Source of the DNA: Bacillus spongiae
GTDB lineage: Bacteria; Bacillota; Bacilli; Bacillales; Bacillaceae_K
DNA length: 64,000 nt
Direction: 5' to 3'
Assembly (NCBI RefSeq): GCF_037120725.1
Contig: NZ_JBBAXC010000001.1
Coordinates: 62,001-126,000 of the forward strand
Below are positions 49,040 to 58,067 of the stretch, piece after piece (the first letter of the stretch is position 1; each line of letters begins with the position of its first letter). Under the pieces are notes generated by a model that was not told the DNA's origin, did not search any database, and saw only the letters and a program-made list of their open reading frames with translations. The translations under genes and the position numbers were made by a program.

Positions 49040-50031
49040 AAAAAATCATAAAATTTTTATGGTCTTTGCTTTTTTACATTTTGCCATTTCCATTCACTGT
49101 GTTTATCATCGTTTTTGCGCCTTTGATGAGCTTGTATCTCCTTGAGGTTTATAAACTGGAAGCGCCAAGGCTTGGGATAGGCTTTAATGTTATTGCTCTT
49201 CTGGGTTTCATTCTCTTTTTATCGATGAAGTACTACTCTCTAAACTGGATCTATCGCAAGTTCCCTGTGTTGCTACCGTTTTTCCAGATGTGCTTTGTCG
49301 CCTTAATCGTCATAGATCTCAGTCTGATGTTCGCCAATCTTTGGGCAGACGGAATGGTTATCGGAAAGGCTGTTGCGATAGGCTTATCTGTACTAACAAT
49401 CTTGCTAGGAAGAGCGTTTTTATCGTATTGGTACTTTAAGTACCCGATTAGTAATAAGATGGTGCGTTATAAGCTGGACAATCCAACAGAGTTGGATGAG
49501 GAAGAACAGCATCCCGAGGTCATCTACCATGAACATAGCCATAGAAAGTTGGTTTTCTTTGGAACTATTTTAGCGTTGTTTTTGAGTCCGAGCTTATATA
49601 TGATTATAGGCAGCTACTCCTCAGAAGGTAATGCGGAGGAAGTGGTCGCCAATCGAATCAGCAAGTCAACGCTGGCTGGAGAAATCCCATTTAGGGATGA
49701 TGAAACCAACGCAGGAATTACCGCGAGGGATTTCGAAGTGACTGTAGGGGATTCCGGCGGGGATGCGAAAATCCTGATATGGGATTTTAATAGTGAAGAT
49801 AGTGATGAAGTCCAAATCCTTGTAAACGGGGAGCCGTTGAAAGAGAAGCTCATTCTCGCAAACAATCCGGCAGCTTTCTCGATTCCGGTTCCAAGCATGG
49901 TGACCGTCATGGGGCTGAAGGATAATGGAGGCGGCATTTCTTACGCTGTCAAATTTCCGAATGATAAAATAACTTACTATAATGTCGTAAGTGTGAAAGC
50001 GGGGAATACATATACTGTTAAACCGCTATAG
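49036..50031 (+). CDS. Uncharacterised membrane protein with C-terminal extracellular domain
   Basis: This 331-residue protein has about five membrane helices in residues 1-140 and one more near residues 170-190 (LVFFGTILALFLSPSLYMII). A C-terminal domain of about 130 residues then probably lies outside the cell (ITARDFEVTVGDSGGDAKIL.., EVQILVNGEPLKEK). No family is recognised. Its ATG overlaps the presumed natural stop of the AAA+ pseudogene (ATGA), so the two were an operon. The ribosome binding site is weak, and with the partner broken, expression is uncertain. A terminator follows. Confidence 0.65.
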   Translation: MKKIIKFLWSLLFYILPFPFTVFIIVFAPLMSLYLLEVYKLEAPRLGIGFNVIALLGFILFLSMKYYSLNWIYRKFPVLLPFFQMCFVALIVIDLSLMFANLWADGMVIGKAVAIGLSVLTILLGRAFLSYWYFKYPISNKMVRYKLDNPTELDEEEQHPEVIYHEHSHRKLVFFGTILALFLSPSLYMIIGSYSSEGNAEEVVANRISKSTLAGEIPFRDDETNAGITARDFEVTVGDSGGDAKILIWDFNSEDSDEVQILVNGEPLKEKLILANNPAAFSIPVPSMVTVMGLKDNGGGISYAVKFPNDKITYYNVVSVKAGNTYTVKPL

Positions 50032-50041
50032 AGGACAAGAG

Positions 50042-50068
50042 GGACGATTCAGTTGGAGCGTCCTTTTT
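50042..50068 (+). terminator. Terminator after the membrane protein gene
   Basis: The arms GGACG and CGTCC with an 11-base loop are followed by TTTTT. Confidence 0.7.
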
Positions 50069-50983
50069 AAATAATTCTATGTATTCTTTCCCCGGAATGG
50101 GGAGGTCAAATGTTTCAAAGTTCGTAAACCGCCATTCTTTCCTGAAATTAAAATAGAAAATTTATTCTTACCTTTATCTTGTCAATGATGGACGAAAGAC
50201 TATCATCATTCCTCCAATTAGAGCCGAAAGTGATTCTCATTAAGTAAAAATAATGAAAGCCTCGTTATGCGGATTTTACCTCAATCGGCTTCTCCCCCTA
50301 AGAGCCAAACGAAGAATTAAAAGAAAAAATTAACTATATTGAGTTTACTAGAGACAATAGTTCTGGAAGATTTGTTTTTTATAATAAAAAACCAAAATAA
50401 TTTGTTCAATAGCCGTGCACTGTAGGATTTGAATGTAAAACGCGCTTAGTTCAACGCATATAACGTGATCTCCACTACCACTGACGTAAGTAAACAAATT
50501 AAATTTAAGAAGCAAATAACCATAACCTGTTAATTTAAGGATGTGGTTATTTTTAGGGGAGGGCCTTATAATACAAAGGGTGCATTTGTGGAAGAGCGGA
50601 ATCATGAAATAATTGGGATTGTCCTATTTATACACCTCTTCTGACAAAGATAAGGTTATCATTGGGGTTTTTTGTACTTTTTATTTTTTGGATAATCCGG
50701 AATATATAAGGAATATTTTTTGAAAATAGTAAAATGTTGGGATTTAATGTAGTTCTCTCTCATTATTTAACAATAGAATTCATTTAAAAATGACTGTTTC
50801 CCTTCTGTTATTCCTAATATTTACAAAAAGATAACTGTTTTAATAGGTATGGAGTATTAGAAGTGGAAAATGAGAAAAAAGCCTGTTTCTCGTTATGATT
50901 TTTACCAGTATGATGAATTGAAATAAAGAGTTAATAGTATGTTTTAAAAGAGAAAAATTTTTTCACTTAAAAAAGCGCTATAT
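50069..50983. other. Spacer with gene remains
   Basis: About 0.9 kb without an intact gene. Between 50240 and 50400 two frames joined by a shift read VMRILPQSASPPK and EELKEKINYIEFTRDNSSGR, ending in NKKPK; this is likely the end of a decayed gene of unknown type. A further hydrophobic fragment lies near 50520-50720. No repeats were seen. Confidence 0.45.
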
Positions 50984-51013
50984 TGCAAACCTAATTAATG
51001 GGTGTCTCGTCTA
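50984..51013 (+). promoter_or_regulatory. Possible ECF-sigma promoter of the sigma gene (autoregulation)
   Basis: The -35 region has GCAAAC at 50985-50990 (compare TGAAAC) and the -10 region CGTCTA at 51008-51013, 17 bases apart. This is the AAC/CGTC pattern of Bacillus ECF sigma promoters. Transcription would start near 51019, just ahead of the ribosome binding site at 51021-51029. This also argues for the ATG at 51037 as start. Confidence 0.45.
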
Positions 51014-51036
51014 ATACAGTGGAAGGAGGCAAACAG

Positions 51037-51570
51037 ATGGAGGAAGTAAGTATCGAAGGCTATGAGGCGGAAGAAAAAGAGGCTTTGTTTAATGAATTAT
51101 TAACTAAACATGGACAAGAAATTTTACAGCTTTGTTATTCTTACGTAAAAGACCCATCAATAGCGGAAGACTTAACACAAGATATTTTTGTAAAGTGTTA
51201 TAAATCGCTACATACATATAGTGGAAAGTCAAAGCTACGAACGTGGCTATGGAGAATTGCCATCAATCATTGCAAGGACTATTTAAAAAGCTGGTACCAT
51301 AAAAATGTAGTCATGACAGAAAAGGAATCCTTTATCAAGTCAAGTTCCAATCGAGATGTTGAAGATTTGGTTGTTCAAAAAGATGAAGATACTCGACTAG
51401 CTTCAGCGGTTATGAATCTTCCGGTGACGTATCGAGAAATTATATATTTATTTTATTTTGAAGAATTATCGATTAAAGAAATAAGCTTTGTTATCAAAAA
51501 AAACGAAAATACAGTGAAAACAAGGTTAAGAAGGGCAAAAAAGCTACTAAAAAAAAGATTGGAGGAATAA
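51037..51570 (+). CDS. ECF-type RNA polymerase sigma factor
   Basis: This 177-residue sigma-70 family protein has region 2 (YSYVKDPSIAEDLTQDIFVK, RTWLWRIAINHCKDYL) and region 4 (LPVTYREIIYLFYFEELSIK, then NTVKTRLRRAKKLLKKRL), the extracytoplasmic-function layout. It resembles the SigX/SigM/SigV group of Bacillus but is not clearly one of them. GGAAGGAGG supports ATG 51037. A PadR-type gene starts 3 bases after its stop, in the place where an anti-sigma factor usually lies. Confidence 0.93.
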   Translation: MEEVSIEGYEAEEKEALFNELLTKHGQEILQLCYSYVKDPSIAEDLTQDIFVKCYKSLHTYSGKSKLRTWLWRIAINHCKDYLKSWYHKNVVMTEKESFIKSSSNRDVEDLVVQKDEDTRLASAVMNLPVTYREIIYLFYFEELSIKEISFVIKKNENTVKTRLRRAKKLLKKRLEE

Positions 51571-51573
51571 AAA

Positions 51574-51981
51574 ATGGAAAATCGATTGAGAAACCTTCGC
51601 AAGGCGATGGAAAGGTCGACTTTTAATAATTTACACTTTTCCGAAAATCTAAAACACGACATTCAAAAAGAAGTTAGTCACCAACATGAAAGCTCAGAAG
51701 AAATTGTGAAAGCGTTATTACAACTACTTGTAAATGAGAAAAATGGTTACGAGTTAGTAAAGCTATTAAGAGCGCGTGGTATTAAAAAGTTTGAAGAAAA
51801 TGAAGGATCTTTATATACATTGTTACATCGTTTAGAAGTAAAAGGTTGTTTAATGACGAGATGGGATAAGCAGTCAGCAAAATACTATCAACTTACTAAA
51901 AAAGGTAAGAAGCTTATTCATTCGTCAGAACGTAAAAGTTCACAACCAATAATTCAGTTATCGGAATTGCTTGAGGGGTAA
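51574..51981 (+). CDS. PadR-family regulator with anti-sigma-like N-terminal extension
   Basis: This 135-residue protein has a PadR winged helix at about residues 40-115 (NGYELVKLLRARGI, EGSLYTLLHRLEVKGCLMTR, AKYYQLTKKGKKLI). Ahead of it is a 35-residue extension, LRNLRKAMERSTFNNLHFSE, that resembles the start of anti-sigma factors found beside ECF sigma genes. The C terminus is short and lacks the long PadR dimer helix. It lies between the sigma gene and a membrane protein, with 3- and 6-base gaps. It could control the operon or hold the sigma factor; which one cannot be told. Confidence 0.78.
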   Translation: MENRLRNLRKAMERSTFNNLHFSENLKHDIQKEVSHQHESSEEIVKALLQLLVNEKNGYELVKLLRARGIKKFEENEGSLYTLLHRLEVKGCLMTRWDKQSAKYYQLTKKGKKLIHSSERKSSQPIIQLSELLEG

Positions 51982-51987
51982 CTATTA

Positions 51988-53259
51988 ATGGAAAAAGAGA
52001 AATATGCCTATTTAGCGGAAGTTACGGAGCAAATTCGTTCAAAGGAAGCGAAGGAATTTGTATCAGCTGAACTTGAACATCATCTCCAAAATGCAAAAAA
52101 AGCATGGTTAGAAAAAGGTGTTGGGGAAGAAGAAGCAGAGGCAAAAGCTGTAGAACAGATGGGAAACCCAAGGATGCTTGGTCAACAATTAAATCAACTT
52201 CATCGACCTAAAATCGATTGGTGGATGATGGTTTTATTTATATCCATACTAGGGATAAGTATTTTGCCGATGATGATAAGCGGAGGCGTTATGGAAAGTG
52301 GTTCATATACAAAAAGAAAGATATTTTACAATATCATTGGCTTTCTTACCATTATCAGCTTAATGTATATGGATTATCGAAAATTACGAAAATATGGACG
52401 GTATTTTGGAGGGATTGGAGTTGTCATTTTACTCGCGATTTCCTTTTTCCCTACTACATTAATAAATGGATCTCCATTCTTAGTCATAGGTTCGCTGACA
52501 GTATCTAGTTATTATGCACTTCCTTTCTTATTCCTTTTTTGGTCAGCTTACTTAAATGATAAGAATGTGAAGATATGGAAATGTTTAATGATATTTATTA
52601 GTACATTGCTCTTATTTTTTTTACAAGCAAGTGAAGTGGGAGCTTTCCTTTATGCTGTGATGGTTTTTGGAATGGTTTGGTTTAGTGACTTAAATAAGAG
52701 AAAATTAATTGGTGTTACAATTGCCTTTTTTGTCACAACGACTAGCTGTTTCTTTCTATTTTGGTTTTATTCTGCGGGGTACCATCAAAGGTTACAAGCA
52801 TTTTTAAATCCTGAGAGGTACCAAGAAAATGAAGGGTATATGTACATACTCGTACAGGGAATGATGAAAAACGCAGGTTGGTTTGGAAGTAATGCGACCA
52901 ATGTTCCCCAACGTAGTAGTCATACAGACTTAGTTTTTGTTAACTTTACTTATTATTATGGGTGGTTGTTTGCAGCTGTTCTTGCGGCAATGCTACTATT
53001 GCTGTTCGGAAGGATGCTATTAATCTTTAACAAAATACATGATCCTTTCGGTCGAATGCTAATTGTAGGAGGAGCCGTATTATTTTCAGAACAAGTCCTA
53101 TATAATTTTTCGATGACTATAGGGGTGTTACCAATCATTTCGATTTGGTTACCATTTATAAGCTATGGGTTTATTCCTACGCTATTAAACTCGTTTATAG
53201 TAGGGATCATTTTAAGTATATATAGGAGAAAGGATATTATGGCTGTCAGTCAGTCTTAA
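51988..53259 (+). CDS. HAAS/permease-prefix-like domain fused to an FtsW/RodA-like SEDS core
   Basis: This 423-residue protein starts with a soluble helical domain (residues 1-72: AEVTEQIRSKEAKEFVSAEL.., then AVEQMGNPRMLGQQLNQLH). Such domains often stand next to PadR genes as membrane-linked adaptors. About ten membrane helices follow with FtsW/RodA/SpoVE features. The conserved Asp of the large loop, catalytic in SEDS glycan polymerases, appears to be kept in RSSHTDLVF (Asp 314), and the end IWLPFISYGFIPTLLNSFIV matches the last helices. It may make or modify peptidoglycan under control of the sigma/PadR pair. No partner class B PBP is in the window. Confidence 0.75.
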   Translation: MEKEKYAYLAEVTEQIRSKEAKEFVSAELEHHLQNAKKAWLEKGVGEEEAEAKAVEQMGNPRMLGQQLNQLHRPKIDWWMMVLFISILGISILPMMISGGVMESGSYTKRKIFYNIIGFLTIISLMYMDYRKLRKYGRYFGGIGVVILLAISFFPTTLINGSPFLVIGSLTVSSYYALPFLFLFWSAYLNDKNVKIWKCLMIFISTLLLFFLQASEVGAFLYAVMVFGMVWFSDLNKRKLIGVTIAFFVTTTSCFFLFWFYSAGYHQRLQAFLNPERYQENEGYMYILVQGMMKNAGWFGSNATNVPQRSSHTDLVFVNFTYYYGWLFAAVLAAMLLLLFGRMLLIFNKIHDPFGRMLIVGGAVLFSEQVLYNFSMTIGVLPIISIWLPFISYGFIPTLLNSFIVGIILSIYRRKDIMAVSQS

Positions 53260-53538
53260 CTGAAAACCGTGAAAGGATAAAACTTAATTATAAGGAAAAT
53301 ATTTCAAAAATGGGAGATAACTCCTATGATTGTGCTTCTATGTAAGAAATTGTTTTATTGAAGCTCTATATTACAGGATCATCCTGAGTAAATTGGAATA
53401 ATGGTTGTTAGAGGTCAGGGATGATTCGAGAGAGTATAGATAAGCTGCTTTAAGAGAATTCAGGAGAGATTGGTAAGGGCCATCAGTAATAGAATAGGCT
53501 CTTTGGTAGATATATTCTGTGATTTATAGGTGATTTTA
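53260..53538. other. Spacer between the two SEDS genes
   Basis: About 280 bases without a gene. No terminator with a T-run is seen, so read-through from the sigma operon is possible but not shown. Confidence 0.45.
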
Positions 53539-54714
53539 ATGCAACAGAAAAAGAAAAGTTATTTTGATGTTAGTTTACTTATTACAATTATATTCATTAT
53601 GATTTTAAGCTTGATTGCTATTTCAGGTGCTTTAGAAATTAAACCAGATGCACCAAATTATTTTAAACAGCAAATTGTATGGTTTATTTTAGGGTCAATC
53701 GTTATGATAGCTGTTTTCATATTTGATTTTGAACAAATTGAAAAGCTTACTCCATATATTTATGGATTTGGGATTATCTTATTAATTATATTGTTGATTA
53801 TTCCCATGATTGCTCCCGATTCTGATTTTGTTCCAGATATAAATGGTGCCAGGTCTTGGTTTGTATTCCCTGGAGGCTCCATTCAACCTTCAGAATTTAT
53901 GAAAATCTTTTTAGTCCTTATGCTAGCTTTCATTACATCGAAGCATCGTAAAAATTATACAATGGGGAAAATATCGAATGATTTAATTTATCTCATTAAA
54001 GTGGCAGTTATAGCTGGACTCCCTATTATATTAACTAATGAACAAAACGATTTTGGAACATCACTCGTAATGATAGTGATTACACTTTCAATAATATTCA
54101 TATCTGGTATCAATTGGATGATTATTATTGTCCTAATTTGTATAGTGTTACTTATGATAAGCTCATTAGTCCTGATATTTATTTATAAAACAGAATGGTT
54201 ACTATACTTTATAGATCCATTTCAACTGGATAGAATTTATGCATGGCTTAAACCTTTCCACTATGGTTCCGATATAAGCTTTCAACTACAACAATCTATT
54301 TTAGCTGTTGGTTCTGGTACGAGTGTTGGGAATGATATAAATGTGTATATTCCTGAAGCACATTCTGATTTTATTTTCTCTATGATTGGAGAAGACTATG
54401 GCTTTTTAGGAGCTAGTCTAATAGTTTGTTTATATTTTATTCTGATTTATAGAATTCTTGTTATCGGAATTAGGCAAATTAATGAAAATATATTTGAAGT
54501 ATTTATTTGTGCTGGCATAATTGGCATGTTAATGTTTCATGTATTTCAAAATATAGGTATGGTTATTGGATTAATTCCTATTACAGGTATACCTCTTCCT
54601 TTATTAAGTTATGGAGGAAGCTCAGTATTAGCAACCATGCTTGGATTAGGGTTAGTTTTGAATATATCTTTTCAAAAGAAGCATTACATGTTTACAAGCG
54701 ATGATGATTACTGA
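53539..54714 (+). CDS. FtsW/RodA/SpoVE family (SEDS) protein
   Basis: This 391-residue protein has ten membrane helices. SEDS signatures are NGARSWFVFPGGSIQPSEFM, then PEAHSDFIFSMIGEDYGFLG, with the catalytic Asp at about residue 277, and GIPLPLLSYGGSSVLATMLG at the end. SEDS proteins polymerise lipid II into glycan strands with a class B PBP. It is closest in form to RodA-like paralogues found in several copies in Bacillus. AGGTGAT supports ATG 53539; a GTG at 53530 would overlap the site. It follows the SEDS fusion in the same direction. Confidence 0.92.
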   Translation: MQQKKKSYFDVSLLITIIFIMILSLIAISGALEIKPDAPNYFKQQIVWFILGSIVMIAVFIFDFEQIEKLTPYIYGFGIILLIILLIIPMIAPDSDFVPDINGARSWFVFPGGSIQPSEFMKIFLVLMLAFITSKHRKNYTMGKISNDLIYLIKVAVIAGLPIILTNEQNDFGTSLVMIVITLSIIFISGINWMIIIVLICIVLLMISSLVLIFIYKTEWLLYFIDPFQLDRIYAWLKPFHYGSDISFQLQQSILAVGSGTSVGNDINVYIPEAHSDFIFSMIGEDYGFLGASLIVCLYFILIYRILVIGIRQINENIFEVFICAGIIGMLMFHVFQNIGMVIGLIPITGIPLPLLSYGGSSVLATMLGLGLVLNISFQKKHYMFTSDDDY

Positions 54715-54900
54715 AACAAAATGAACATAAGATATATATGTGAAGTTTCTATAAAGGAAGGTTGCTATCATTTACCTATACTTGAATTTGATTGGGTGTG
54801 ATTTCAATGCTTGCAACAAATTTAATTATTTTACTTTGAAGAAATTAGAAGCAGAAGTATAAAAGTATGAAACCTATACCCGAAGAAATGTTATAAGGGT

Positions 54901-54940
54901 AGCACAAAAGGGAACAACAATAGTTGTTCCCTTTTGTGCT
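54901..54940. terminator. Long hairpin after the RodA-like gene
   Basis: Perfect 18-base arms (AGCACAAAAGGGAACAAC / GTTGTTCCCTTTTGTGCT) enclose a 4-base loop. The core GGGAACAAC stem followed by TTTTG works as a bidirectional terminator. Confidence 0.8.
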
Positions 54941-55057
54941 ATACTTACGCCTGTGTCGGAAGTTAAGCGTTTTACAATATAGCAAACTGTTCATTTAGAT
55001 CATTAATGTAACATAATAATGAATCATGTTTTTCCAATCATTAAGGAGGAATAGACA

Positions 55058-56839
55058 ATGTTGAATTTTGCAAAACCTGAAGTGGAACAATTTTTTCAAA
55101 CATACGGAATTGAGACGTTTGCTGTAAGTCCTGATGAGACCCAGCTGGTCTACAGTACAAATATAAGTGGAAAATATAATTTGTGGGCCATGGACCTCCC
55201 TCGCACATTTCCTTATCCTTTAACGTTTCATAATCAAAGTTGTCAGAAGCTTATATATGATAAGAATGGTCATTTTATCGTCACCGTGAGTGATCACAAT
55301 GGAGATGAAAATGGACAAATATATGCAATTCCACCTCAAGGAGGGCATTTAAAGGAGGTACGAAAGGTCACCGGAGCTAAACACGAACATCCTTTCCTTT
55401 CAAAAAATGGGAAACGCCTTTACTACACATCTAACAAAGATGATGAAACATTTATGAAAGGGTATGTGTATGATCTAGAAACAGGGAAAGAAGATATAGT
55501 CATTCATGGGCAAGACGCTTTCACCATTATGTTTGATATAAGTCCAGAAGAGAACAGTTTCCTTATTTTAAAATTTTTCTCAAATACATATACCCTTGCT
55601 TATGCGAAGTGTAATAATGAAGAAATTCTTCTTACACCAGATAAGGAAGTTCAACATACAGTTTCTGAAGCTGTTTATGTCTCCGAAACAGAAATATATT
55701 TACTGACGAACTATGATAGTGATTTCTCTTATTTGGCGAAATTTGACCTTAAGAGCAAAGAATTCCATAAGGTGTTATCAATAGAAAAAGAAGACTTCGC
55801 TCAAATGAATTATGATAAAACCACTCAAATGTTATATCTTGTTAGTAAAAAAGGTGTACATGATAATCTATATACCTACGAGATTACCAGCGATAGGTTA
55901 GAAAAAATCCATACGCCGGTCAGTATTATTGACCAGTTTGTCATAGCTAGGTCGGGAAATATATATGTACAAGGGAGCTCTTCGACGTCCCCTATGAATA
56001 TATATAAGAAAACAAGTGAAGGGTGGAATTCCCTTACTAACTACGGCGTGCCGGGAGTGAAACGAGAGGAAATGGTAGAACCAGAGGTTGTCACTTATCA
56101 ATCGTTTGACGACCTGCCTATAGAGGCTTTATTGTTCCGTCCTAAACCGGAAAATGACAATGGACACGTAATTTTATTCCCTCATGGGGGACCACAAAAA
56201 GCAGTACGAATTTCTTTCTCATCTTTGATTTCCTTTCTCGTTTACCGTGGTTATAGCATATTCGCACCAAACTTTCGAGGGTCTCCAGGCTATGGCTCAG
56301 AATTTAAGAAAATGGTTGAGGGGGACTGGGGTTACGGTCCCCGCTTGGACAATATTAAGGGGCTAGAATGGCTAATTGAAAGGGGATATGCTTCACGTGA
56401 TAGGGTTTTCTTAATGGGTGGAAGTTATGGTGGATATATGTCTTTACTTCTACACGGAAGACACTCTGAATACTTTAAGGCGGTTGTAGACATATTCGGC
56501 CCTAGCAACCTATTTAGCTTCATTCATTCAGTACCTGATCATTGGAAACCTGTGATGAAACAACTTATTGGTGACCCTGTAAAAGATCAAGAAAAGATGA
56601 AAGAAGATTCACCAATAACGTATTTAGAGGAAATGACAAAACCGATGCTCATTATTCAGGGAGCCCAGGATTCACGTGTCGTGAAAGCAGAGTCCGATCA
56701 AATTGTGGAAGCTTTGAGAAAGATAAATAGAGATGTAGACTACATTGTGTTAGAGAATGAAGGACATGGATTTTCGAAGAAATCGAATGAAATTCATGTT
56801 TACCGTAAAGTATTAGAATTTTTTGATCGTTATTTATAA
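55058..56839 (+). CDS. S9 family prolyl oligopeptidase-type serine peptidase
   Basis: This 593-residue cytoplasmic peptidase has an N-terminal beta-propeller (about residues 15-330, repeated strands such as LVYSTNISGKYNLWAMD). It is followed by a C-terminal alpha/beta hydrolase domain. The triad is Ser in LMGGSYGGYMS, Asp in GAQDSRV and His in ENEGHGF. It cleaves short peptides or acyl-peptides from the N terminus. AAGGAGGA precedes the ATG. The gene is flanked by hairpins and stands alone. Confidence 0.9.
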   Translation: MLNFAKPEVEQFFQTYGIETFAVSPDETQLVYSTNISGKYNLWAMDLPRTFPYPLTFHNQSCQKLIYDKNGHFIVTVSDHNGDENGQIYAIPPQGGHLKEVRKVTGAKHEHPFLSKNGKRLYYTSNKDDETFMKGYVYDLETGKEDIVIHGQDAFTIMFDISPEENSFLILKFFSNTYTLAYAKCNNEEILLTPDKEVQHTVSEAVYVSETEIYLLTNYDSDFSYLAKFDLKSKEFHKVLSIEKEDFAQMNYDKTTQMLYLVSKKGVHDNLYTYEITSDRLEKIHTPVSIIDQFVIARSGNIYVQGSSSTSPMNIYKKTSEGWNSLTNYGVPGVKREEMVEPEVVTYQSFDDLPIEALLFRPKPENDNGHVILFPHGGPQKAVRISFSSLISFLVYRGYSIFAPNFRGSPGYGSEFKKMVEGDWGYGPRLDNIKGLEWLIERGYASRDRVFLMGGSYGGYMSLLLHGRHSEYFKAVVDIFGPSNLFSFIHSVPDHWKPVMKQLIGDPVKDQEKMKEDSPITYLEEMTKPMLIIQGAQDSRVVKAESDQIVEALRKINRDVDYIVLENEGHGFSKKSNEIHVYRKVLEFFDRYL

Positions 56840-57220
56840 ATTAATGTAACCGACAAGTCATCCAAGTACAGGGTGGTCCCGTCTACTTATCGATTACTTG
56901 TTTTCGTTTTGAAACGCACTCTTTATTGAATAGTAAGCTAACGTCTAAAGGCTGCCAACTTTGTTGGCAGCCTTTAGACGTTAAATTATTGCCACACTGA
57001 TATCAAAATGATTAGCGTCTAAGTTTAGTACTGCTATTTAATGAACAAATCTAATGTCATCGGGAAAATACACTGAGCATTTATACTATACCTCTTCACA
57101 TTTCTTCTTCTGTAACCCCCTTTCCACACTCAAGTATGGTGGGGTCCTTTAGGTAAAAATGGAAGGAATTATGCTAAAATATTCTTAAAGTACCAAAAAT
57201 TATAATATGAGGATTTGAAA
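56840..57220. other. Spacer with a long inverted repeat
   Basis: After the peptidase gene there is a T-box-like AGGGTGG sequence near 56870 without any other T-box part, and then the 45-base inverted repeat at 56939-56983. The remaining 200 bases show no gene. Confidence 0.45.
56939..56983. repeat. Long perfect inverted repeat, 21-bp arms
   Basis: TAACGTCTAAAGGCTGCCAAC and its exact complement flank a TTT loop (arm here 21 bases, 56939-56959 and 56963-56983). A proper T-run is missing, though CCTTTAG after the core could give weak termination after the S9 gene. Confidence 0.75.
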
Positions 57221-58066
57221 ATGGGAGAAATATTACAATTAAAAAAACAGCTTAAACAATTAAAAGAAGAGAATAATCGTTCGTATGCTGAAAATGAACT
57301 GAATGAGTTGCTTGATAAAATGTTAACGAATATTGGTTGCGTTGATTCAGAACTAAGAGATCATCTTATTTATGGGATGTTTTGCAAACTTATTATGGGG
57401 GACAATCTTAATTCTGAACAATTAAATTATATTTTGGAGACATGTCTTGGAGAGAATTATCTATTATATAAGATTGGTGAAAAACAGGGTGATTCTGTTT
57501 TTACCCGATCGTTCTCTTCTTTAGTTATCGCTTTACTACTTGAAAAAGATCGCCTCAGCCCATTTCTTTCTGAAGGGATAGGAAGAAAAGCGATTCATGA
57601 AAGTATTGCTTATTTAATGAAAGAAAAGGATATTCGTGGGTATGTAGAAGAAAAAGGCTGGGCTCATAGTGTGGCCCATGGAGCAGATTTATTACAGCAA
57701 GCTATATTACATCCATTATTTGACTTAAATAAATCTAGTGATTGCTTTTACGCTATTGAAACTTGCTTATTGAAGCCAAATGTTTACACAGATGATGAAG
57801 ATGAAAGGTTGATTTTTGTCATTGAAGCAATGCTTGAAAAAGGGGTAAGTGAAAATTCTTTACAATATTGGATTTCAAGCCTTTCAGAAATTTTAGAGGA
57901 AATACATGTAAATGAAGACTATTTATCTTTCTATAAGAAAAAGGTCAATGTTATATCCTTTATGAAATCACTTTATTTTCGATTAAATAGAAGGAACTTC
58001 TCAAATAAGACACTACAAATTATTGAAGAAGTGATCGAAACATGGCATCAAAAATGTTATCAATAA
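57221..58066 (+). CDS. DUF2785 domain protein
   Basis: This 281-residue helical protein matches the DUF2785 family in length and in the central segment EEKGWAHSVAHGADLLQQAI. It is soluble and mostly alpha-helical, suggesting a repeat-type scaffold. The function is unknown. ATG 57221 is 7 bases after GAGGA; the in-frame TTG 6 bases earlier is too close to it. The phosphotransferase gene starts one base after its stop, so the two form an operon. Confidence 0.82.
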   Translation: MGEILQLKKQLKQLKEENNRSYAENELNELLDKMLTNIGCVDSELRDHLIYGMFCKLIMGDNLNSEQLNYILETCLGENYLLYKIGEKQGDSVFTRSFSSLVIALLLEKDRLSPFLSEGIGRKAIHESIAYLMKEKDIRGYVEEKGWAHSVAHGADLLQQAILHPLFDLNKSSDCFYAIETCLLKPNVYTDDEDERLIFVIEAMLEKGVSENSLQYWISSLSEILEEIHVNEDYLSFYKKKVNVISFMKSLYFRLNRRNFSNKTLQIIEEVIETWHQKCYQ

Positions 58067-58067
58067 A

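Noticed and set aside
48732-49145. 137-codon frame taken as a separate gene
   Set aside because: Its middle part is the lid region of the broken AAA+ ATPase and its ends are out-of-frame extensions.
56864-56890. T-box-like AGGGTGGTCCCG sequence after the S9 peptidase gene
   Set aside because: No stem I, specifier or terminator of T-box form is near, and the next gene is 340 bases away behind a long hairpin.
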